A stretch of 64,000 nt of DNA from GWB1-38-13 sp964488535 (GTDB lineage Bacteria; Patescibacteriota; Microgenomatia; UBA8517), in the NCBI GenBank assembly GCA_964488535.1, contig CAZAUT010000005.1:1-64000 (forward strand), read 5' to 3'. Both the position numbers and the translations under genes were made by a program. The notes beneath the pieces are model-generated. The model saw only the letters and a program-made list of their open reading frames with translations, was not told the origin of the DNA and searched no databases. Positions 39,117 to 47,150 of the stretch are shown here, one piece after another; the first letter of the stretch is position 1, and the number at the start of each line of letters is the position of its first letter.

Positions 39117-40952
39117 ATGCCCAAAACGAAAGGTCAACAATTCATAAGTCGTAATTCAGACTCTGCTTTTTCCTTAGTTGAAGTAATCCTTGCCATAGCA
39201 ATATTTATGATTTTGGCAGTCAGTGGTGTAACAACAGTTCTCCACAGCTTTTCGGTAAACAAGCTTGGGGAGGAATATACGAATGCGGTACTTTATGCTC
39301 AGGAAGGTCTCGAGGCAGTGAGATCGATAAAAAATCGAAGCTGGGGTTCGCTCGCTTCCGGCACTTACGGTCTAACATCAAGCGGGGGAAGTTGGGCGTT
39401 TCTCGGAACATCCGACATAAAAGATAAATATACCCGTCAGGTTGTGATTTCTGACGTTGAAAGGGATGGTGAAGGAAATATTGTCGAAAACGGTGGAGTT
39501 ACCGATCCGGATACCTTGAGGGCGGTTTCGAGTGTAACATGGAATTTTTCGGGTACAAGAGACGATACCGTATCCTATGACTTATATTTAACGAATTTCA
39601 GAAAAACAAAAGAGGGGATACTTTTGTATAGTGACGGATCAAACATCCCAAAATGGAGAAATTATTCTGATTTGTCGGACTCCTTTGACGGAGAGGCAGA
39701 CTTGCCGGTGTCAGTATCGGGTTTGAATTTTATCCTAAGGTCGTCGCCGGATAAAAGGGAAGCCGTTGCCGGTATTGTTTCGGCAAACGGTGAGTTAAAT
39801 ATATTTTGCTACGACGGGAGCGTTTGGAGTTGGCAATGGGCGCAGAATGTTGGAGGAAACGGTTCGACAAAAAGGTTTGATATCTCATATGAAACATCTT
39901 CGGGAGACGCTGTTGTTGTTTACAACAACAACAACTCCAACCAAATTGGCTACAGAACAAAATCGTCTCTTTTAAGTTGTGGTGAGTCCAATTGGAGCGG
40001 TGGATTGACATATTCGCCCTTAAGAACAAGCGGAGTTATACACTGGCTGAAAGCAGCCTGGGACAGACGGACTGCTTCCGACCTGTTTGTTGTTATCTGG
40101 GCCGACGCCAATAGTGATTTATCGGCTGCTGTCTGGTCGGGTACTTCTTTTGTGAACGAACCTTCAAATACAAGTGAAACGTCGCTTGAAGTAGTCTCTT
40201 CATCGCAGGACGTAGATGATTTTGACGTTGAATTCGAATCGCTATCCGGTGACATTATGGTTGTCTGGGCAAACTCGGCGGGTTCAAACGGGAGTAACGG
40301 CGTAAGATATCGGACATGCACTGGAGGAACCCAGTCGTGTACCTGGGGTAGTGTCGCCACCCCTCCTACTTTTGCGGACGATGCACACAATCTTGATATA
40401 TCTTCGAACCCGTTGACTGATGAAATCGTTTTTGCGTCCGTAGGGTATGCGGGGTGCGATATGCAAATTGGTTATTGGAACGGAAGCGCGTGGACCAATA
40501 GAGCCAATGTAGATTCGTCTGTCGTTCGTCCCTCGGCTGGGACACGGCTTCTTTCAACCGGATGGACGGTTTCCGGATCTATAGCCCGAAGCATAATTGC
40601 TTACCACGATGCAACAAACAATGCCTGTAGTACCAATAACGGTGCGAGAAACATCGGATGGTACACCGGAAACAGCGCAACTTTTTCACAGCAGTCCGAT
40701 TTTGCGCCGACACCGCTTTTTACCGATCCGCAAAGTTGGTATGAAATTCACACAGATCCGATCTATACCGATAGATTGATATTGTTTATTACCGACAGTT
40801 CATCGGATCTTTTTGCCAAAAAGCTTTTTATGACACCGGCACCGGTTTTTTCCTGGTCTGATTCGGATGGCGGGACGGCTTTGGAAACAGATCTTTCGCA
40901 GACGTCTCCAAACCCTTTTGGCTTTGCTTATTGGAGGACGGCAGGAGAATAA
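39117..40952 (+). CDS. Large PilV-like minor pilin with a C-terminal beta-propeller-like region
   Basis: A 611-aa prepilin. The N-terminal segment AFSLVEVILAIAIFMILAVS has Ala instead of Gly at the cleavage site and Glu at +5. A PilV-like pilin domain follows to about residue 165. Residues about 190-600 contain some six repeated beta units with Trp/Tyr-rich strands, for example GDAVVVYNNNNSNQIGYR, SDLFVVIWADANSDLSAA, GDIMVVWANSAGSNG, DEIVFASVGYAG and RSIIAYHDATNNA. The repetition is like a beta-propeller. Several Cys are present. As a tip-located minor pilin this would present an adhesin, comparable in role but not in sequence to PilY1. The function is inferred. Confidence 0.82.
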   Translation: MPKTKGQQFISRNSDSAFSLVEVILAIAIFMILAVSGVTTVLHSFSVNKLGEEYTNAVLYAQEGLEAVRSIKNRSWGSLASGTYGLTSSGGSWAFLGTSDIKDKYTRQVVISDVERDGEGNIVENGGVTDPDTLRAVSSVTWNFSGTRDDTVSYDLYLTNFRKTKEGILLYSDGSNIPKWRNYSDLSDSFDGEADLPVSVSGLNFILRSSPDKREAVAGIVSANGELNIFCYDGSVWSWQWAQNVGGNGSTKRFDISYETSSGDAVVVYNNNNSNQIGYRTKSSLLSCGESNWSGGLTYSPLRTSGVIHWLKAAWDRRTASDLFVVIWADANSDLSAAVWSGTSFVNEPSNTSETSLEVVSSSQDVDDFDVEFESLSGDIMVVWANSAGSNGSNGVRYRTCTGGTQSCTWGSVATPPTFADDAHNLDISSNPLTDEIVFASVGYAGCDMQIGYWNGSAWTNRANVDSSVVRPSAGTRLLSTGWTVSGSIARSIIAYHDATNNACSTNNGARNIGWYTGNSATFSQQSDFAPTPLFTDPQSWYEIHTDPIYTDRLILFITDSSSDLFAKKLFMTPAPVFSWSDSDGGTALETDLSQTSPNPFGFAYWRTAGE

Positions 40953-40958
40953 AGTAAT

Positions 40959-41483
40959 ATGGCAAATAAATTTGTCAAGGCATACAAAAACACCCGTGGT
41001 TTTACCCTTGTTGAGATGATTTTGTACATCGCGATAGTAAGTATTTTTCTTACAGGTCTTGTTTATTTTACGTGGGATATTGTTTACGGGCGTGTTCGGT
41101 CTTTTACTCATCAGGAGGTAAACCAGAATATGCGTCTTGTAACAAGAAGAGTAGTTTATGAGATCAGAAATGCAAAATCCATAAATTCAATAAGCGGTAA
41201 TTCAATTTCTCTTGAAATGGCGGATCCCGAAAGGAATCCTACCGTAATTAGCCTTTCCGGAGGCAGGGTGAGAATCGGTTACGGCACTTCCGGTCAGTGC
41301 CCGGCTGCGAATGCCTGCGACCTCACCAGCAATAAAGTCAATGTAACAGATTTGATATTTACCGATCTGTCGTCAGGAAATTCAAAGAATGTTAAATTCA
41401 GAATTTCTATTGAAGGGGTAGGGGAAAGAAAAGAATATCAGGTAAGCGAAACGTACGAAACATCAGCTGAAATAAGAAGCTAG
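40959..41483 (+). CDS. Minor pilin, PilW/GspJ-like
   Basis: A 174-aa prepilin that starts 6 nt after the previous stop. The signal is RGFTLVEMILYIAIVSIFLT with Gly at -1 and Glu at +5. The C-terminal domain has the GspJ/PilW-like strand pattern (TRRVVYEIRNAKSIN) and one Cys pair (GQCPAANACD). Together with the GspH-, PilV- and PilX-like genes it probably forms the priming complex at the pilus tip. Confidence 0.88.
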   Translation: MANKFVKAYKNTRGFTLVEMILYIAIVSIFLTGLVYFTWDIVYGRVRSFTHQEVNQNMRLVTRRVVYEIRNAKSINSISGNSISLEMADPERNPTVISLSGGRVRIGYGTSGQCPAANACDLTSNKVNVTDLIFTDLSSGNSKNVKFRISIEGVGERKEYQVSETYETSAEIRS

Positions 41484-41517
41484 CCGGTAAAACGGTAAAA
41501 AAAATGGCAATAAATTA

Positions 41518-41925
41518 ATGTTAAAGACAAAATTCCAAAACAATTTATATCAAAATTACGGCGGGTACATTGCACTTTCGACGGTTTTAATTGTTCTTGC
41601 TTTGGTTCTTCTCATAGGGGTTTCAACATCGCTTCTTTCTATTAACGATTTGTTATCCTCGCAATCCGGGAAAATGTCAAACGGAGCTCTTAATCTGGCT
41701 GAGAGCTGTGCCGAAAATGCACTGCTTGTTTTAAACGAAGAAAACACTTTACCGTCCTCGATAACTTTACCTCAAGGCTTCTGTTCTGTTACCATTAATT
41801 CACAGACGGGCAGTCTTTGGGATTTTACCGTTGTGTCTGTCGCCGACGGTTATCAAAAGTATATCCGGATAAATGCAAATCGGGGAGCAACGGTTACAAT
41901 AAACAGCTGGACTGAGTCTGGCTGA
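41518..41925 (+). CDS. PilX-like minor pilin
   Basis: A 135-aa protein with an N-terminal hydrophobic helix (GGYIALSTVLIVLALVLLIG) but no canonical G-F-x-L-x-E signal. A helical region with LAESCAENALLVLNEE follows, then a beta domain with a second Cys (QGFCSV). PilX/GspK proteins in CPR genomes often show this form. It completes the minor-pilin set. Family assignment rests on context and helix pattern. Confidence 0.78.
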   Translation: MLKTKFQNNLYQNYGGYIALSTVLIVLALVLLIGVSTSLLSINDLLSSQSGKMSNGALNLAESCAENALLVLNEENTLPSSITLPQGFCSVTINSQTGSLWDFTVVSVADGYQKYIRINANRGATVTINSWTESG

Positions 41926-41956
41926 AATAATATTTTAATCTTGATATATTGTAAAC

Positions 41957-41988
41957 CACTCAAGACCTTGCGGGTTCTGGGTTTTTTT
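41957..41988 (+). terminator. Probable terminator after the minor-pilin operon
   Basis: CACTCAAGACC-TTGC-GGGTTCTGGG followed by TTTTTTT. The stem has about 8 pairs with a small internal loop. The next gene starts 19 nt later. Confidence 0.5.
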
Positions 41989-42006
41989 GAATAATTAATA
42001 ATTCTT

Positions 42007-43179
42007 ATGCAAACAGTTATCTATCTTGGTAAAGAAAAACTTATTGGCGCAAAAGTAGACGAAAGAAAACCTTCGGTTGTCGAATCGCATGAACTTGGAT
42101 GGGACAGTAACACGCTTGATATGTCCTTAAGTAAACTGACTGAGAAATTAAACACAAGAAAATTCCGTCTTCTTCTGGACGACCGTTTTTCCTATGTCCT
42201 TCGCATGACAATTCCTGCCGGACTTTCGGAAAACGAGGAACGGATATTAATTTCCAATAATATTTCGGAAAAAATACCGGAGATGCTATCAGAACTGGAT
42301 TGGGATTATAAAGAGATAAAATTCAGTTATTCTCCAAGTGCGGCAGCGGACGGGCGTAAAGACAAGGATGTATTGGTTTTTTCCCCTGTTAAGTATGTAA
42401 TGGAACTTCTGATCAAAGCCGTAGACAGTCTGGGACTTACTATTGAAGCCATGGAACCAGTGGAAATAGCGGTTACGAGAAATTCAAACCCTCTTATTGG
42501 CCTATCCATGAAGGAAGATATCAGTGGCAAGGACCATGAGGTTTTAAATATTCCTCTAATTAAAGGCAAAAAGGAAGATGACTTTAAAAATGTGATACAA
42601 AAGGAAATTCCTCAAAACAGCGCAATTGGTGCAGGCTCCGTAGGTATTGAAAAACCGAATGCAGAAATTCCCGAAAACGGTAAGAAAACCGGAAAGCCTT
42701 TTTTAACATTTGCTTACGTAATTATAATATTAATTACCTTAATTTCTCTTTCGGCGCTGGGGTATTTCATATACCGTGACTTTTTCAAAAGGGGAGACGA
42801 TTACGTCGAAAGCCCGAATGTTGCGCCCACATCATATCCCTCTCCTACACAAACACCCCCTGGGGAAGAAGATTTGGAAGAAGAAGAGATTACGCTTTCT
42901 GGATACAACGTCATGGTTAAGAACGGAAGCGGAATAAAGGGTGAAGCGCAAAGTGCAGCCGATCTTCTTATAGCACGGGGTTTTGAAAGGGTTGAGACGG
43001 GCAATGCCGATTCATATGAATACACAAAGACACTTGTTTTAATAAAAGAAGACATTCCCGGTAAATTATTCGGTATACTGGCAGAAATTTTGGAAGACAG
43101 GTATCATGTGGCAAGCGAAAGTTCACTATTAACCGGTTCGGATTATGACATCGAGGTTGTTGTGGGAGGATTGAAATAG
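42007..43179 (+). CDS. PilM/PilN-like membrane protein with C-terminal LytR_C domain
   Basis: A 390-aa protein. The N-terminal region (about 1-165) resembles the cytoplasmic PilM/GspL-type fold (VIYLGKEKLIGAKVDE, LLLDDRFSYVLRMTIPAG), although the actin-like ATP motifs are not evident. One membrane helix is at about 236-256, then a Pro/Thr-rich linker (SPTQTPPGEEDLEEEE). The C-terminal domain (about 298-390) starts YNVMVKNGSGIKGEAQSAAD, the pattern of LytR_C domains that bind cell-wall-associated ligands. This would link the pilus inner platform to the cell envelope. The combination is inferred to replace separate PilM/N/O proteins, which are absent here. Confidence 0.72.
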   Translation: MQTVIYLGKEKLIGAKVDERKPSVVESHELGWDSNTLDMSLSKLTEKLNTRKFRLLLDDRFSYVLRMTIPAGLSENEERILISNNISEKIPEMLSELDWDYKEIKFSYSPSAAADGRKDKDVLVFSPVKYVMELLIKAVDSLGLTIEAMEPVEIAVTRNSNPLIGLSMKEDISGKDHEVLNIPLIKGKKEDDFKNVIQKEIPQNSAIGAGSVGIEKPNAEIPENGKKTGKPFLTFAYVIIILITLISLSALGYFIYRDFFKRGDDYVESPNVAPTSYPSPTQTPPGEEDLEEEEITLSGYNVMVKNGSGIKGEAQSAADLLIARGFERVETGNADSYEYTKTLVLIKEDIPGKLFGILAEILEDRYHVASESSLLTGSDYDIEVVVGGLK

Positions 43180-43256
43180 TTGAAAATACCCCGATTAATC
43201 AAACCGGCACTAAGGACACCAACGTGTTAAAAAATCGGTCATTCTTAGTTTTCCCC

Positions 43257-43287
43257 TTGACACTCTCTACCCCAGTACGTTTATACT
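43257..43287 (+). promoter_or_regulatory. pilA promoter (TTGACA / TATACT)
   Basis: A perfect -35 TTGACA at 43257-43262 and TATACT at 43282-43287 with 19-nt spacing (TTATAC gives 18). It is the best sigma-70-type promoter seen in the window, as expected for an abundant major pilin. Confidence 0.65.
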
Positions 43288-43311
43288 GGATATGGTATGT
43301 TTGCTTCTGAC

Positions 43312-43344
43312 TTGAAAGGCCTTCGGATTGGAAGGTCTCAAGCC
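43312..43344 (+). promoter_or_regulatory. pilA leader hairpin before a strong ribosome-binding site
   Basis: CTTGA-aa-GGCCTTC-GGATTG-GAAGGTC-TCAAG forms a 12-bp stem with a 2-nt bulge. It is followed by GGGGGGAGGTGA (about 43347-43358), one of the strongest Shine-Dalgarno sequences of the window. The hairpin may stabilise the mRNA or regulate translation. Confidence 0.55.
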
Positions 43345-43363
43345 CGGGGGGAGGTGACAATTA

Positions 43364-43858
43364 ATGGTTAATAAATTAAAAAAAGGCTTTACATTAATTG
43401 AAATTTTGTTGGTTGTCGCCATTCTTTCAATACTTTTGGTTGTTGTTTTTGCAGCACTTAACCCCGCGCAGCGTCTTATCGATACCAGAAACGCCAGACG
43501 TTGGAATGATGTAAATCAATTATTGACTGCCGTACATGAGTGTGTAGTTGATGAAAATTTAGCGACCTGTCTTGGTACATATACAGCAGGGAATGTATAT
43601 GAAGTAGTATTTGATCCTACCGGAGTTACTGCCGTTCCCGCATCCGGATGTCAAGCTGTTTGTACTACAGCTACTGCTGACACCAGTTGTTTGCAACTTG
43701 ACACAACCCTTGCGGATTATATCGCAAAGATTCCTATGGATCCGACTACGCCCGTTGCCGGTCATTCCAGTTATTCAATTACGGTAGGAACGAATGGAAT
43801 TATTACAGTTGCGTCATGTGGCGCAGAAGACGGAGAAACGATTTCGGTTTCAAGATAA
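43364..43858 (+). CDS. pilA: Major type IV pilin
   Basis: A 164-aa prepilin with the classical signal KKGFTLIEILLVVAILSILL (cleavage after Gly, Glu at +5), a long N-terminal helix including NPAQRLIDTRNARRWNDVNQ, and a globular domain with five Cys (ECVVDENLATC, GCQAVC, TSC). The segment AKIPMDPTTPVAGHSSY before the C-terminal strands resembles the typical pseudopilin PxDPW/G loop. It has its own strong promoter, leader hairpin, ribosome-binding site and terminator, so it is a high-expression single-gene unit: probably the main fibre subunit. Confidence 0.93.
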   Translation: MVNKLKKGFTLIEILLVVAILSILLVVVFAALNPAQRLIDTRNARRWNDVNQLLTAVHECVVDENLATCLGTYTAGNVYEVVFDPTGVTAVPASGCQAVCTTATADTSCLQLDTTLADYIAKIPMDPTTPVAGHSSYSITVGTNGIITVASCGAEDGETISVSR

Positions 43859-43883
43859 ATACTATTCCTGTATTTAAATAAGG

Positions 43884-43914
43884 GAATATCCGCTTTTAGC
43901 GGGTATTCTTTTTG
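43884..43914 (+). terminator. Rho-independent terminator after pilA
   Basis: GAATATCCGC-TTTTA-GCGGGTATTC is a 10-bp stem (one G-T pair) with a 5-nt loop, followed by TTTTTG and TTTT. Confidence 0.85.
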
Positions 43915-43948
43915 TTTTAATGAAATCTACCACTGAAATATTTTGTGT

Positions 43949-45290
43949 TTAAATTAATGGCAGTTTCAGTGTAAAAGTTGATCCTTTTCCCGGGATGCTG
44001 ACAAGGGATATATCGCCGTCGTGGGAGAGAGCGATTTGTTTGGCGATAAATAAACCGACACCCAATCCTTCGATGTGGTTATCGTTATTGGCTCGTTGGA
44101 ACGGTTCAAAGATCGTTTTATGGTATTTTTCGTCAATGCCTTTGCCTTTATCCTTTATGCTTATATGAACATAGCTGTCAGACCTTTCGACATTTATTGA
44201 AATATCGCTCTTTGGTGAATATTTTAATGCATTCAAAATTAAATTTGAAAGGGCCTGCTCGATTCTGATCGGATCCCAATATCCCTCCAGGTTATTCTCT
44301 TTGATATCAAGACGCACAACGGATTTTGACAACCTGATTTCCTCTTCAAGGCGTTTTACCAGGGAAGTTACCAGTCTGGCAACATTGACCCTTTCNNNNN
44401 NNNNNAACGGCCATTGCCCTTGAAACCAACAAGGGCATGTTTGCCGACGGCATTGCCCTCGGCCTGGTGCTGATCGCCATTGCATTCCTCGTGAACATGA
44501 CCCTTTCCTTTTTAAGAATTATCTTACCGGCACTGGCGACGGAAATATTTATAAGGTCTTTTATCAGCGAACCGAGCCTTTGGCTTTGCTTCTCGGCTAT
44601 CTGAAGTGAATTCATAAGTTCCCCTCCTGAAAAATCCGCAAGGGACTGGGTTGAAATTCTTCTTAAGGTAGCCTGCAGCTGTAGTAAAACCGTAGTAAGG
44701 GGTGTTTTTAGCTCGTGACTGGCGATGGATAAAAATTTATCGCGGTCCTTTATAGCTTCTTCAGCCTGCTTTCGTGCATTTTTTTCCTCTCTTATTATGT
44801 CAGCCTTCTCGCGGTCGATATCCTTCTGAAATGTAATATCTTGAACACTTGAAACAATAGACTTGACGTCTTTATGACTGAGGAGATTTATAGCGTCGTT
44901 TTTTACCCAAATCCAACCCGATTCTCCTTTTTTTACTCTCATTTCTATCGACCGCTTCTCAAACGGGTTTAAAAGAAGGTCTTTCAAAAATCTTTTATAT
45001 GAAGGCAGGTCTGCGGGGTATATATACTCTTCAATTTTTTTTCCCCTTATCGAATTTTTTCCTGTTTCCATTACGTCCTTGATAGATTCGCTGCAAAATT
45101 TGACCCTACCATTGCGGTCTTTAAGAATAAGTGGCTGAGGACTGTAGTCGATTAAACTACGGAAACGCCTTGCTTTAGCCGAAACACTTTCAATCCTTAA
45201 TTTTTTCAGACCAGATGACCAGATAGGTAAAGCAATAACTATTAAGATTATTACCGCCAACGATGGTATTGTTTCCGGTTGAAAGTGCAT
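43949..45290 (-). CDS. PAS sensor histidine kinase, interrupted by a scaffold gap and foreign filler
   Basis: The two parts read as one kinase. Part 1 (45290 to 44499) has an N-terminal membrane helix (IPSLAVIILIVIALPIW), a PAS domain, and HisKA with SIASHELKTPLTT. Part 2 (44395 to 43949) has the ATPase domain with NLILNALKYS, KDKGKGIDEKY, IFEPFQRAN and GLGVGLFIAKQI. Between them are 10 Ns and about 93 nt of unrelated sequence, flanked by a 9-bp duplication GACCCTTTC. Removing 112 nt restores one frame (409 aa), continuing KKERV into NVARL. The break is therefore probably an assembly artefact and the true gene intact. It starts 2 nt after the response regulator stop, as a kinase-regulator pair. 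Confidence 0.88.
44396..44498. other. Assembly gap (10 N) plus foreign filler sequence
   Basis: Ns occupy 44396-44405. The next 93 nt are GC-richer than their surroundings and translate on the plus strand as TAIALETNKGMFADGIALG then LVLIAIAFLVN. That is the pattern of a PstA/TupB-type ABC transporter permease end, unrelated to the kinase. GACCCTTTC occurs on both sides (44387-44395 and 44499-44507), so the join was made at a short match. Confidence 0.85.
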
Positions 45291-45292
45291 TT

Positions 45293-45964
45293 TTATTGAT
45301 CAAGGAAGTATCCGAAACCACGTTTGTTTTTTATGAGTTTCTTTTCGAAGCGCTTATCGATTTTTTTTCTCAGATATCCCATGTATACATCCACAACCCT
45401 GCTTTCAACATCGGTAGAAAACCCCCAGACATGATTTAAAATCGTATCACGGCTTAAGATTCTTCCTTTGTTAAGCAGCATAAAGTGCAGAAGTTCAAAC
45501 TCCGTTTTGGTAAGTTCAATTGTTTTTCCGTTTCTTTTTACCTCCATTTTTTCCATATCTAGCATAAGGTCGGCAGCATTTAATTTTTCACAATCGTCAA
45601 TTTTTACCGTCATTCTGGCTTTAATTCTGGCAAGGAGCTCTTCTGCTGCGAAGGGTTTTGCCAAATAATCATTGGCACCGAGATTTAAACCCTTAGCAAT
45701 GTCGTCGGGATTGGATTTTGCCGTCAGAATAATAACGGGTAAATTTGGATGATCCTTTCTGATGGTTTGTAGCACACTTTCGCCTTGAATATCCGGCAGC
45801 ATAAGATCCAAAATAACAAGGTTAGGTTCCACGCGTTCAATCTTGCGAAGAGCTTCCGAGCCTTTACCGGCCGTGTCGGTTAAGTAGCCTTCGTTTTGCA
45901 GAAAAGTATTTAATACTTTTTGCAGTTCCTCGTCGTCTTCTACGATAAGAATTTTCAATCTCAT
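45293..45964 (-). CDS. OmpR/PhoB-family response regulator
   Basis: A 223-aa regulator. The receiver domain (about 1-120) has IVEDDEELQ, the phosphorylated Asp in VILDLMLPDIQG, ILTAKS and Lys in YLAKPFAAEEL. The winged-helix DNA-binding domain (about 130-223) has LTKTEFELLHFMLLNKG and VDVYMGYLRKKIDK. It lies 2 nt before the kinase start. GATAAT 5 nt ahead of the ATG suggests a nearly leaderless start. A direct repeat TGTAAGAA-N3-TGTAAGAA lies about 36-55 nt upstream and is a candidate autoregulatory site. Confidence 0.94.
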   Translation of the reverse strand: MRLKILIVEDDEELQKVLNTFLQNEGYLTDTAGKGSEALRKIERVEPNLVILDLMLPDIQGESVLQTIRKDHPNLPVIILTAKSNPDDIAKGLNLGANDYLAKPFAAEELLARIKARMTVKIDDCEKLNAADLMLDMEKMEVKRNGKTIELTKTEFELLHFMLLNKGRILSRDTILNHVWGFSTDVESRVVDVYMGYLRKKIDKRFEKKLIKNKRGFGYFLDQ

Positions 45965-46000
45965 ACTTTATTATCTCACAGATTTTATGTTGTACATCCT

Positions 46001-46019
46001 TTCTTACAATATTCTTACA
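46001..46019 (-). promoter_or_regulatory. Candidate OmpR-type operator (direct repeat of TGTAAGAA, period 11)
   Basis: On the minus strand TGTAAGAA occurs twice with 11-bp spacing, one helical turn, directly upstream of the response regulator's -10 box (GATAAT, 45970-45975). OmpR/PhoB-family proteins bind such tandem repeats. Autoregulation is inferred. Confidence 0.5.
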
Positions 46020-46118
46020 CATTACATGTTTTTCACTGGTATTGGTTTTCTACAATAAGGGCAGTTGAATTCGAAGATGCACAAATCAGAGGATATTGCA
46101 GGAAAGGAGGTGTGTAGT

Positions 46119-46352
46119 ATGTGGGATGAGGCATTTATTGTGTTATTGGCGCTGGCGGGTATTGTCTATTTTGGCGGAAAAATAGACCTTTCCTTTATGG
46201 AAACTGAAGCTGGAAAAAGGACGGGAAAGTACAAAAAAGGAGGTATAAAAATCAAAAATCCGTCACGCTATAATTTGACCGAAAATAAAGAGGATATTGA
46301 AAAAGAGTATACCGACAAAACCGACGATCTGAAAACCAATCGTCATTCATAA
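46119..46352 (+). CDS. Small single-pass membrane protein
   Basis: A 77-aa protein with one N-terminal membrane helix (about 4-18, EAFIVLLALAGIVYF) and a long, charged C-terminal tail (Lys/Glu/Asp-rich). ATG 46119 is chosen because AAAGGAGG at 46103-46110 is a near-perfect Shine-Dalgarno sequence 8 nt away; the in-frame start at 46065 has none. The gene is divergent from the response regulator and lies on the other side of its candidate operator, so it may be a target of that regulator. No family was recognised. Confidence 0.72.
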   Translation: MWDEAFIVLLALAGIVYFGGKIDLSFMETEAGKRTGKYKKGGIKIKNPSRYNLTENKEDIEKEYTDKTDDLKTNRHS

Positions 46353-46388
46353 GACTCAAAGTGTGGCCGCAGCGCTTTCTAACGTCCG

Positions 46389-46436
46389 CCGGCAAGTATA
46401 AAAACCCTGGGAGAATGGGTATAACCGGAAATTTTT
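46389..46436 (+). terminator. Possible terminator after the small membrane protein
   Basis: CCGG-N7-TATA..ACCC-N9-GGGT-ATA-CCGG forms nested stems, followed by AAATTTTT. Confidence 0.4.
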
Positions 46437-46485
46437 ACGCTTTACGTAGTTTATAAGTTATTAAATTAAAGAATTCACAAAGCGG

Positions 46486-46974
46486 TTAAATTCTTATCAT
46501 CTTGTGGAGTGGCTTACCGGCCTCTTTGTGAATTTTCTGTGCTCGATTAATAATTACTCTTGCCTCCTGCCAGCCTTTTTCGAACATTTTGTTATCTATC
46601 TCGCCAACCATTGCTTTAAAAGCCGTTTTTAATCTTTTGTGATTGAAAGAAAAAAATGCATTATTTTCTGCACGCATAAGTGCAAGTTGGACTATAGAAG
46701 CGCTTACAAGATCCATTGACAAGTTGTTTCCGAACCCCAAGGACTCGGTATTGTGGATATTTTGAAGTTTTTCCTCAATGAACTTTTTCAGAAAATCCTC
46801 TCTCCAGTTTCTTTTTTTCTTAATAAATATTTCACTATCGTCCGGAATAACAGTTACGTCTCTTTGAATTGAGATTAATGTTTGGCTTAGAGTCACAACA
46901 CGATTTCTAAATTCGTCCATGATTTTTGTATGATTGGTGGATGGATATGACTCTGTGTATGCAAAATCGTTCAT
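46486..46974 (-). CDS. Hypothetical soluble helical protein
   Basis: A 162-aa protein without membrane helix. The middle holds a conserved-looking block LSMDLVSASIVQLALMRAEN and NNAFFSFNHKRLKTAFKAM; the end is basic (INRAQKIHKEAGKPLHKMIRI). No family was recognised. ATG 46974 is chosen: TATACT lies 12 nt upstream on the minus strand, and the extension to GTG 47043 runs through a repeat-like palindrome. An ATG at 46920 is a further alternative. Confidence 0.62.
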   Translation of the reverse strand: MNDFAYTESYPSTNHTKIMDEFRNRVVTLSQTLISIQRDVTVIPDDSEIFIKKKRNWREDFLKKFIEEKLQNIHNTESLGFGNNLSMDLVSASIVQLALMRAENNAFFSFNHKRLKTAFKAMVGEIDNKMFEKGWQEARVIINRAQKIHKEAGKPLHKMIRI

Positions 46975-47138
46975 ATTTAATAAATGAGTATATAGGTATT
47001 TATACCGATTATTCAAGTATGAACGCGCTTCTGGTATGCACACCCGCAGGGTGTGTTAGCTTCACACCTACCGATTTAAATAGATATTTATCGAAACTTC
47101 TTAAGAAAATTGAATCTGTAATGTTTTTCCAATTGGAT

Positions 47139-47144
47139 TAAAAT
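47139..47144 (+). promoter_or_regulatory. -10 box TAAAAT, 6 nt before ychF start
   Basis: TAAAAT is followed by ACCTTT and ATG 47151. A leaderless mRNA is predicted. Confidence 0.5.
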
Positions 47145-47150
47145 ACCTTT

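Noticed and set aside
39950..40390. 146-codon open frame opposite the large minor pilin
   Set aside because: It is the complement of the beta-propeller-like region and shows no protein features of its own.
43288..43363. c-di-GMP riboswitch before pilA
   Set aside because: The conserved CACGCACAGGGCAAACC-type core is absent; only a simple hairpin is present.
44406..44498. Real transporter gene fragment or insertion in the kinase
   Set aside because: It abuts 10 Ns, has different base composition, and is bounded by a 9-bp duplication; an assembly artefact explains it better than a biological insertion.
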